From positions 1-17,561 of the forward strand of contig UQKV01000045.1 in NCBI GenBank assembly GCA_900541665.1: a DNA stretch of 17,561 nucleotides. Direction: 5' to 3'. The position numbers were made by a program, and so were the translations under genes. A model generated the notes under the pieces. The model ran no database searches and was not told the origin of the DNA. It saw only the letters and a program-made list of their open reading frames with translations. Origin of the DNA: an uncultured Collinsella sp. (GTDB lineage: Bacteria > Actinomycetota > Coriobacteriia > Coriobacteriales > Coriobacteriaceae). Numbering within the stretch: position 1 is the first letter of the stretch; the number at the start of each line of letters is the position of its first letter. Below, piece after piece: positions 1 to 5,822 of this stretch.

Positions 1-692
1 CCGTCGAGCGCACGGCCGAGGTGCTCGGCCGCGGCGGCCTGGCCTTGATCCCGACCGAGACCGTCTACGGTGTCGCCGTGGCAGTCAACGCCTTCTCGGA
101 CGCCGTGCCCCAAGATACAAGCGAATTCCCATCGTGGCCGCGCGATCCGCAGGCTGTCGTCAATGGCGCCGCGGTCCCTGCGCTCGGTACCGGCTACCGC
201 CGCATCTTTACCCTCAAGCAGCGCAAACTCACCCAAACGGTCGCCTGGCTGGTTGATAATGCCGAAGCACTCGACCGCTATGGCGTGGATATCCCGGAAG
301 ATGCCCGCGTACTTGCGCGACGATGCTGGCCGGGAGCCCTGACTATCGTGGTCAAGGCGGCTCCCTGCGTGCCGACCTTTATGCGTGCTGCCGACGACAC
401 CGTGGCCCTGCGCGCTTCGGCCTCTCCCGTGGTCCAAGCGCTCATCCGCGCCTGCGGCAGTCCCCTTGCCTGCACGAGCGCCAACACACACGGCGCGCCC
501 TCGCCGGCAAGCTTTGCCGCCGTCGAAGGTCGCATCCTGGAGGGGGTCGATGTTGCCGTCGACGCCGGCGAGACCCCGTGTCGCGACGCCTCGACCATCG
601 TGTCGTTCCAGCACGGCGGGCTCCAGATCCTGCGCCAAGGCGCACTTCCCGCATCAGAGATCGAACGGGTCCTGTCCGACCCGATGCAATAG
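1..692 (+). CDS. tsaC: L-threonylcarbamoyladenylate synthase (YrdC/Sua5 family), 5' partial
   Basis: Makes threonylcarbamoyl-AMP from threonine, bicarbonate and ATP, the first step of t6A37 tRNA modification in the cytoplasm. The reading frame is already open at the left edge (codons from base 3), and the residues before the GTG at 21 continue the usual helix, so the true start probably lies outside the window. Visible YrdC motifs are PTETVYG (bases 51-71), LKQR, the RCWPGALT stretch and SPLACTSAN. The protein ends soon after the YrdC domain, so it is the short TsaC type without the Sua5 C-terminal domain. Between PTETVYG and LKQR there are 47 residues where E. coli TsaC has 16, an insertion of about 31. 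The usual KxRP reads KQRK. glpK follows after 13 bases, so the two may be co-transcribed. Family assignment is firm; effects of the insertion are unknown. Confidence 0.9.
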   Translation, partial: VERTAEVLGRGGLALIPTETVYGVAVAVNAFSDAVPQDTSEFPSWPRDPQAVVNGAAVPALGTGYRRIFTLKQRKLTQTVAWLVDNAEALDRYGVDIPEDARVLARRCWPGALTIVVKAAPCVPTFMRAADDTVALRASASPVVQALIRACGSPLACTSANTHGAPSPASFAAVEGRILEGVDVAVDAGETPCRDASTIVSFQHGGLQILRQGALPASEIERVLSDPMQ

Positions 693-705
693 AAAGGTGT
701 AAGCG

Positions 706-2247
706 ATGTCGTTGAATCTGGGCAGCCTGGGCATGGAAGATGCCTCGTTTAACTTTGGCGGTTCCTACATCATGGCGCTCGACTGCGGCACCACCTCGGT
801 ACTTGCGACCATCGTCGACGAGTACGGCTGCATCGTCGCGCAGGCACGTCGTAGCGTCAAAACCAGCTTCCCGCGTCCCGGTTGGATAGAGCAAGACCCC
901 ATGGAGGTGCTTGCCAGCCAGATCGGCGTGATGATGGAGGTCCAGTTTAAGAGCGGTATCCATTCTGACCGCATCGCCGCCATCGGTATCTCCAACCAGC
1001 GCGAGACCACGGTGGTGTGGGACCGCATAAGCGGCCAACCCATCTATAACGCCATCGTGTGGCAATGCCGTCGCACCGCACCTCTGATCGACGAGCTGGT
1101 CGAGCGGGGCGCAGAAGAGCTGGTGCGCTCCCGCACGGGACTCACGCTCGATCCGTATTTCTCGGCTTCCAAGGTGCAGTGGATTCTCGACAACGTCGAC
1201 GGTGCGCGTGAGAGCGCGGCGGCGGGCGACCTCATGTTCGGCACCATCGATACCTGGCTCATCTACAACCTCACCGGCAGTCAGGTCTTTGCCACCGACT
1301 ACACCAATGCCAGCCGCACGGCGCTCTTTAATATCCATACGCTCGATTGGGACGACGACCTGCTGGCGCTCTTTGACGTTCCACGTTCCATGATGCCCGA
1401 GGTTCGTTGGAGCTCGGGCGACTACGGCCGCGTCGCGAGCGACATCATGACCAACATGCCGCCCATCATGGGCGTGGCGGGCGATCAGCAGGCGTCGCTG
1501 TTCGGCCACTGCTGCTTCCATCCCGGCCAGACCAAAAACACCTATGGCACGGGTTGCTTTATGCTCATGAACACCGGCGACGAGGTCGTCGAATCCAAGA
1601 ACGGTCTGGTCTCCACGATCGGTATCGCCGCGGACGGCAAGATCAGCTATGCACTCGAGGGCTCCATCTTTGCTGCCGGTTCCACCATGAACTGGCTGCG
1701 CAACAACATCGGCATCATCTCGAGTGTGAGCGAGTCGGCACAACTCGCCGCTTCGATCAACGACAATGAGGGCTGCTACTTCGTTCCCGCCTTTGCGGGT
1801 CTGGGCGCTCCCTGGTGGGACCCGCATGCCCGCGGTATCGTGTGCGGTCTGACCGGCGCCTCGAGCCGTGCGACCATCGTACGTGCCGCCTGCGAATCCA
1901 TGGCATATCAGAGCTACGACGTGCTGCGCGCCATGGAGCAGGACGTGGGACTTTCGATTGAGCGCCTGTCTGTCGATGGCGGTGCCTCGCGCAACGAGTT
2001 CATCATGCAATTCCAGGCCGATCTGCTGGATATCCCCGTGTTGCAGTGCGAGACGGTGGAGACCACGGCGATCGGTGCCGCGTACTTGGCGGGCCTTGCC
2101 GTCGGCTATTGGGAGGACCTGGAGGAGCTGGAGCAAAACGCTCAGATCGTTAAGACCTTCCTTCCCCATATGTCCGCCGAGCGCCGTGAGAGCAATCTCG
2201 CTGGTTGGCGTGATGCCGTCAAGCGTTCGCTCAACACCGCTCAGTAG
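706..2247 (+). CDS. glpK: Glycerol kinase (FGGY family)
   Basis: Phosphorylates glycerol to sn-glycerol 3-phosphate with ATP in the cytoplasm, feeding glycolysis and lipid synthesis. At 513 residues it is close to the family length. It matches E. coli GlpK through most of its length: NQRETT (R99, E100), AIVWQCRRT (W119), DPYFS (Y151), DYTNASRT, FNIHTLDWDD, AGDQQ (D260) and NTYGTGCFMLMNTG, so the glycerol contacts are intact. Oddities: about 20 extra N-terminal residues precede the first strand, and the phosphate loop reads DCGTTSVLA (26-34) rather than DQGTTSSRA. The loop before AGDQQ lacks both the E. coli GGTR-type site for fructose bisphosphate and the His of the Firmicute HPr-phosphorylated loop, so neither control is expected. 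I chose the ATG at 706 because AGAAAGG precedes it; ATGs at 736 and 772 are alternatives. No glpF or glpD is adjacent. Confidence 0.94.
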   Translation: MSLNLGSLGMEDASFNFGGSYIMALDCGTTSVLATIVDEYGCIVAQARRSVKTSFPRPGWIEQDPMEVLASQIGVMMEVQFKSGIHSDRIAAIGISNQRETTVVWDRISGQPIYNAIVWQCRRTAPLIDELVERGAEELVRSRTGLTLDPYFSASKVQWILDNVDGARESAAAGDLMFGTIDTWLIYNLTGSQVFATDYTNASRTALFNIHTLDWDDDLLALFDVPRSMMPEVRWSSGDYGRVASDIMTNMPPIMGVAGDQQASLFGHCCFHPGQTKNTYGTGCFMLMNTGDEVVESKNGLVSTIGIAADGKISYALEGSIFAAGSTMNWLRNNIGIISSVSESAQLAASINDNEGCYFVPAFAGLGAPWWDPHARGIVCGLTGASSRATIVRAACESMAYQSYDVLRAMEQDVGLSIERLSVDGGASRNEFIMQFQADLLDIPVLQCETVETTAIGAAYLAGLAVGYWEDLEELEQNAQIVKTFLPHMSAERRESNLAGWRDAVKRSLNTAQ

Positions 2248-2370
2248 GGTTGCGACGAGCTGCTCGATACAACAAACCGTTAAACTTATGCACGGCGCGC
2301 GGCAACAACATCGCCATGCGCCTTGTCAGCAAGGCCATCTTCCGGCCGCAACGAAAGGGGCAATCAACCC
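2248..2370. other. glpK-upp intergenic region
   Basis: This 123-base gap contains a perfect 6-bp hairpin, GCCTTG-TCAG-CAAGGC, at 2320-2335, and a short CGAGC-T-GCTCG palindrome near 2256-2266. Neither is followed by a T-run. I see no -35/-10 pair with good spacing. Whether upp has its own promoter here cannot be decided by eye. Confidence 0.4.
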
Positions 2371-3018
2371 ATGACCGTCACCTACGATACGTCCCGTGTG
2401 ACCCTTGTCGATCACCCGCTCGTCCAGCATAAGCTGTCGATTCTGCGCGACAAAAACACCGGCACCAACCAGTTCCGCCAGCTCGTGCGCGAACTCGCAC
2501 TTTTTGACGGCTACGAGGCCATGCGCGACCTGCCCATGGAAGACGTCGAAGTCGAGACCCCCATCACCACCGCAACGTTTAAGCAGCTCGCCGGCAAAAA
2601 GCTCGCCATCGTTCCCATTCTGCGTGCGGGCCTTGGCATGGTCGATGGCATCCTCGACTTGGTACCCTCCGCTCGCGTGGGCCACATCGGTATGGAGCGC
2701 GACGAGGTTACCCACGAGCCGCATGAGTATTACTGCAAGATGCCCAAGGATATCGACCAGCGCATCTGCCTGGTCGTCGACCCCATGCTCGCCACGGGCG
2801 GTTCGGCCGAGATGGCCATCAGCTACCTGCGCGAGCGCGGCGTCAAGGACATCCGCATGCTGTGCATCGTCGCGGCCCCCGAGGGCCTCAAGTCGCTGAC
2901 TGAGAAGGACCCCGATGTGCATATCTATGCCTGCGCCATCGACGACCATCTCAACGAAGCTGCCTACATCGTTCCCGGCCTGGGCGACGCCGGCGACCGC
3001 ATCTACGGCACGCTGTAA
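2371..3018 (+). CDS. upp: Uracil phosphoribosyltransferase
   Basis: Converts uracil and PRPP to UMP plus pyrophosphate, the main uracil salvage step in the cytoplasm. The 215-residue product is near the E. coli length (208). Family signatures are clear: ILRAG (R85), the PRPP loop DPMLATGGSA (137-146) and the uracil-binding VPGLGDAGDRIYGT near the C-terminus (201-214). The start at 2371 is preferred because GAAAGGGG lies 10 bases upstream and the protein then begins like its relatives; an in-frame ATG at 2323 lacks support. It follows glpK after a 123-base gap in which I see a 6-bp hairpin (2320-2335) but no convincing promoter. It is followed by a GC-rich inverted repeat, so it may end a transcript. 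Confidence 0.96.
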   Translation: MTVTYDTSRVTLVDHPLVQHKLSILRDKNTGTNQFRQLVRELALFDGYEAMRDLPMEDVEVETPITTATFKQLAGKKLAIVPILRAGLGMVDGILDLVPSARVGHIGMERDEVTHEPHEYYCKMPKDIDQRICLVVDPMLATGGSAEMAISYLRERGVKDIRMLCIVAAPEGLKSLTEKDPDVHIYACAIDDHLNEAAYIVPGLGDAGDRIYGTL

Positions 3019-3060
3019 TCTCTGGGCCATACCGGCTAACGTCGAAAATACGAAGAAATG

Positions 3061-3095
3061 GTGCGCGCGGGCGAGCAAAAGACGACCGCGCGCAC
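3061..3095 (+). terminator. GC-rich inverted repeat downstream of upp, possible terminator
   Basis: A perfect 10-bp stem, GTGCGCGCGG at 3061-3070 with CCGCGCGCAC at 3086-3095, encloses a 15-base loop 43 bases after the upp stop. It is not followed directly by a T-run; the nearest is GTTTTG about 15 bases on. It may be an end-of-transcript structure or an RNA-stability hairpin rather than a classical intrinsic terminator. Confidence 0.5.
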
Positions 3096-3210
3096 TCCTG
3101 TTAACGGACGTTTTGCCCTGCAGGGTTCGAGAAAAACGTATTACCGTACCTGCGGCATAAAGAAGGTCTTAAGAAAACGAACAGGTGCGTATTAACCGAT
3201 GCTTTTTCGG

Positions 3211-3238
3211 TTGTACTTTAGCGATTGGCTCGTACAAT
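3211..3238 (+). promoter_or_regulatory. Probable sigma-A type promoter of the atp operon
   Basis: TACAAT at 3233-3238 is a 5/6 match to the -10 consensus, with TTGTAC at 3211-3216 as the -35 element and a 16-base spacer. It lies about 60 bases before the first gene of the operon, in the only long gap ahead of it. A perfect AACCGA-TGCTTTT-TCGGTT inverted repeat (3194-3212) overlaps the first bases of the -35 element and could be a regulator site. The -35 match is only partial, so the start point is an inference. Confidence 0.55.
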
Positions 3239-3300
3239 AGTCACCAATGTTTGGCGGGAACTGTCCTGTGAGGCGATAAAAAAGGAAAGTGAGGACGCCA

Positions 3301-3612
3301 GTGTTTCAGATAGCCGATCTGCTCGCTATCGTTGCAGGTGCCATCGCGGGCGCGATTGCCTTCCTTCCCTTTGTCTTTACGCTCAAGCCGGTTCTTGACG
3401 ATAAGCAGAATGCGGACATGCTCAAGGGTATGGTGAGTCTCGCGGTCTCGGCAATCGCGTTGCTTGTCTTTACCTTGGTTGTGTTTGTGTTGTTCGGAGA
3501 GGCATTTCGCATGTTCCTCCTGGGCGAGGCGATCGGCTTCGTGGCCTTTATGGCCGCCTGCGCGGTTCGCGTCGCCAAGGCGCTGCGAGATCCTCATGAG
3601 GTCGAAAGGTAA
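3301..3612 (+). CDS. Small membrane protein at the AtpI position of the ATP synthase operon
   Basis: About 103 residues, with three or four hydrophobic helices (roughly 3-25, 43-67 and 70-90) and a basic C-terminus (RVAKALRDPHEVER). It opens the ATP synthase operon just ahead of atpB, where many bacteria carry atpI, whose product helps assemble or stabilise the c-ring. I assign it by position, size and membrane topology; sequence motifs alone do not prove the family. A GTG start at 3301 is preferred because GAGG lies 6 bases upstream; the in-frame GTG at 3289 sits too close to AAAGGAAA. The stop is 3 bases before atpB, so translation is probably coupled. Confidence 0.65.
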   Translation: MFQIADLLAIVAGAIAGAIAFLPFVFTLKPVLDDKQNADMLKGMVSLAVSAIALLVFTLVVFVLFGEAFRMFLLGEAIGFVAFMAACAVRVAKALRDPHEVER

Positions 3613-3615
3613 GTC

Positions 3616-4419
3616 GTGGAAATTTTTGAAAAGCTGCCTGATGAGATTAATCATCTGGTCAGCGAGTTCAGCTCCACCCCTGTCGTGGGCGATCTGAGCT
3701 GCGGCATCACGCAGTACTCGTTTTGGCTGATCGTCTCCACGATCGTGCTCCTGATCGTCCTGGCCGTGTTCAAGAAGAAGCAGACCCTGGTTCCCAAGGG
3801 CTTCTTCGTCAACGGTTTCGAGTACATCATCGAGTACGTCGAGAACGATATCGGCAAGGGTGTCGTGGGTGAGAACTGGAAGAAGCACTTCCCGTTCCTG
3901 TGCTCGCTTTTCCTGTTCATCCTGATCAATAACATGATCGGCCTGATCCCGGGAATGAAGCCCGGCACCGGCGCAATCGGCTCCACCGCCGCACTCGCCA
4001 TTTTCGCCTTCGTGTACTTCATCTACTACGGATGCAAGGCTCACGGCGTGATCGGCTACATCAAGAGCCTCGCCCCGCAGGGCGTGAGCTTCCCGATGAA
4101 CGTGCTCGTGTGGGTCGTCGAGCTTTTCTCGACCTTCCTGCGCCTCATCACGCTTGCCGTCCGTCTGTTCTGCAACATGTTCGCAGGACACGTGGTCATG
4201 GGCTCGTTCGCCATCATGGCGAGCATGTTCATGCAGCCGCTGCTTCAGCAGGTTTCCGCGGCCCACGCCGTCGGCGCCCTGCCTTCGCTGGCCTGGCTTG
4301 CCATCCTCATCCTGATCTATGCGATCGAGCTTGTGGTCGGCGCCATCCAGGCTTACGTCTTCACGGTCCTTACCGCCGTGTATGTCTCCGAGGCAGAGGA
4401 GGTCGCGGAGGAGGAGTAG
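3616..4419 (+). CDS. atpB: F1Fo ATP synthase subunit a
   Basis: Membrane subunit forming the two ion half-channels against the c-ring. The 267-residue product has about five to six hydrophobic helices. It shows the NNMIGLIPG stretch (105-113) and the hallmark LITLAVRLFCNMFAGH helix (177-192) with the essential arginine at R183, equivalent to E. coli Arg210. The GTG start at 3616 is supported by AAAGG six bases upstream and by its place 3 bases after the preceding gene. The C-terminus is acidic (SEAEEVAEEE). The subunit carrying the partner carboxylate, c, is encoded next, after an unusually long gap for this operon. Confidence 0.96.
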   Translation: MEIFEKLPDEINHLVSEFSSTPVVGDLSCGITQYSFWLIVSTIVLLIVLAVFKKKQTLVPKGFFVNGFEYIIEYVENDIGKGVVGENWKKHFPFLCSLFLFILINNMIGLIPGMKPGTGAIGSTAALAIFAFVYFIYYGCKAHGVIGYIKSLAPQGVSFPMNVLVWVVELFSTFLRLITLAVRLFCNMFAGHVVMGSFAIMASMFMQPLLQQVSAAHAVGALPSLAWLAILILIYAIELVVGAIQAYVFTVLTAVYVSEAEEVAEEE

Positions 4420-4543
4420 TCTTCCGTTCGTGCCTTAAAGGTAAGGCAATTCGTTAAACCGCCGGTGCCCGTACCCATGGAGCCCGGCAGTTATAAAAAG
4501 GTTATCCTGCGTGAAATAAGACACGCACGACAAAGGAGGAATC
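4420..4543 (+). promoter_or_regulatory. Structured atpB-atpE intergenic leader with strong Shine-Dalgarno
   Basis: This 124-base gap lies in an operon whose other junctions are 15 bases or less. It holds three inverted repeats: TGCCTTA-AAGG-TAAGGCA (4431-4448), a longer-loop GCCGG...CCGGC (4461-4488) and TGCGTG-AAATAAGA-CACGCA (4508-4527). The last ends just before AAAGGAGGA (4532-4540), one of the best ribosome binding sites in the window. Subunit c is needed in many copies per enzyme, so a translation enhancer or RNA processing/stability element that raises atpE output is the likely role. I see no good internal promoter. Confidence 0.6.
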
Positions 4544-4738
4544 GTGGGAGTTATCGGTTACGGTCTCGGTGTTATCGGCGCTGGTCTTGCTATCGGCCTG
4601 TCTGCTCTGGGTGCTACGGGTGCTATGGCCCGTCAGCCTGAGGTCCAGGGCCGCGTGTTCACCGTCTTCATCATGGGCTCCGCTTTCGGCGAGGCTCTGG
4701 CTCTGATCGGCTTCGTTGTCGCGCTGATCGTTAAATAG
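4544..4738 (+). CDS. atpE: F1Fo ATP synthase subunit c (proteolipid)
   Basis: Forms the rotating ring that carries ions across the membrane. At 64 residues it is short for the family (about 70-85), being trimmed at both ends. Two hydrophobic helices flank the conserved polar loop ARQPEVQG (29-36). The ion-binding carboxylate is E50 in FGEALAL. Residues that ligate sodium in Ilyobacter-type rings are absent: isoleucine stands where the helix-1 glutamine would be and alanine follows E50, so proton coupling is predicted. The N-terminal helix reads GAGLAIG rather than a full GxGxGxG run. The GTG at 4544 is set by AAAGGAGGA, with a rather tight spacing of about 4 bases. Confidence 0.95.
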   Translation: MGVIGYGLGVIGAGLAIGLSALGATGAMARQPEVQGRVFTVFIMGSAFGEALALIGFVVALIVK

Positions 4739-4753
4739 CACGGAGCGTCAAGT

Positions 4754-5356
4754 ATGAATCTTTCATCCCAGAAGAGCGCGATCGCACTCTCCGCGTCCGC
4801 GGCCGCGCTGCTCATGCCGGTTTCCGCGTTCGCCGAGGACGGCGCCGCCGGTGCGGACATCCTCATCCCTAAGATGGCGGAGTTCATCCCGGCGCTTATC
4901 GCCTTCCTGATTATCTGGATCGTGCTGGCCAAGGTCGCCCTGCCGGGCATCATGAAAACCATGGAGGAGCGCGGCAAGAAGATCGAGGAGAGCCTCGACG
5001 AGGCCGAGAAGACCAAGCAGGAGGCTATCGCCAAGCGCGCTGAGTCCGACTCGATCGTCACCGACGCCCGTCGTCAGGCTGCCGACATCGTTCTCGAGGC
5101 CCGTAAGGACGCCGAGTCCGAGCGTGCCCGTATCATCGAGGCTGCTCACAAGGAGGCCGAGGAGATCATCGCCAAGGCCCATACGACCGTCGAGGACGAG
5201 CGCAAGTCCATCTACGCCGGTGCCGCGAGCTCCATCGCCGACCTGTCCGTTGCCGTCGCCACCAAGATCGTGGGCGAGGCACTCGAGGACGATGCCGAGC
5301 AGAAGAAGCTCATCGAGCGCTACATCCAGGAAGCAGGTAGCCTGAATGCCGACTAG
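4754..5356 (+). CDS. atpF: F1Fo ATP synthase subunit b, with signal-peptide-like N-terminus
   Basis: Peripheral stalk subunit linking subunit a to F1. The 200-residue protein starts with a signal-like segment: a lysine-containing head, a hydrophobic Ala/Leu stretch (9-22) and the processing-type site SAFA-E after A27. The true membrane helix follows at about 43-63 (AEFIPALIAFLIIWIVL). A long charged coiled-coil region runs from about 66 to 170 (heptad-like EAEKTKQEAIAKRAESD and similar). Typical b subunits are about 160-175 residues and begin at the membrane helix, so the first 30 residues are extra. GGAG eight bases upstream supports the ATG at 4754. The last 11 bases overlap atpH. Confidence 0.94.
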   Translation: MNLSSQKSAIALSASAAALLMPVSAFAEDGAAGADILIPKMAEFIPALIAFLIIWIVLAKVALPGIMKTMEERGKKIEESLDEAEKTKQEAIAKRAESDSIVTDARRQAADIVLEARKDAESERARIIEAAHKEAEEIIAKAHTTVEDERKSIYAGAASSIADLSVAVATKIVGEALEDDAEQKKLIERYIQEAGSLNAD

Positions 5357-5822
5357 CCGCTATCAGGACAAGGTGCTCGAGACCTACGCGCGTTCCCTTT
5401 TGGAAGCCGCCAAGGCCGAGAACCATGTGTTCGAGGACCTCGAGATGGTCGAGCGTTTGGCTTCTGCCAGCCCCGAGATCATCGCCGTGCTCGACACCAT
5501 GTCCAAGCGCGACCAGCTCGACCTTCTTCCCAAGGTGGCAGCTGCCTTTAAGTATGTTGCCGAGGAAGACGAGGATGTAGTGGGCGTGACCGTCACCACG
5601 GCGATCCCGCTCGACGACGAGTTGCGTCAAACCATCACTAAGAAATGCGAGCAGGACTTCGGCCGCAAGGTATTCCTTATCGAGCAGGTCGACCCGTCTA
5701 TCGTGGGCGGCCTGGTGCTCGAGGCCCGCGGCGAGCGTCGTGACATTTCCGTCAAGACGCAGCTGCGCATCGCGCAGGAGACCCTCGCAAACTCTGCTAA
5801 TTCGTACGGAGGTGAAGCCTAA
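5346..5822 (+). CDS. atpH: F1Fo ATP synthase subunit delta (OSCP)
   Basis: Connects the peripheral stalk to the top of the alpha3-beta3 head. At 158 residues it is somewhat shorter than the usual 175-180. The N-terminal helical part starts YARSLLEAA, and the C-terminal family signature is visible in DPSIVGGLVLEARGERRDIS (118-137). Its ATG at 5346 lies inside the end of atpF (11-base overlap). Its stop shares one base with the atpA start (TAATG at 5820-5824), so translational coupling on both sides is likely. Assignment rests on the C-terminal motif and gene order. Confidence 0.92.
   Translation: MPTSRYQDKVLETYARSLLEAAKAENHVFEDLEMVERLASASPEIIAVLDTMSKRDQLDLLPKVAAAFKYVAEEDEDVVGVTVTTAIPLDDELRQTITKKCEQDFGRKVFLIEQVDPSIVGGLVLEARGERRDISVKTQLRIAQETLANSANSYGGEA

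Noticed and set aside
442..2169. Long antisense open frame opposite glpK (minus strand)
   Set aside because: It mirrors glpK, whose motifs are unmistakable, and shows no family motif of its own. Long antisense frames are expected from the strong third-position GC bias.
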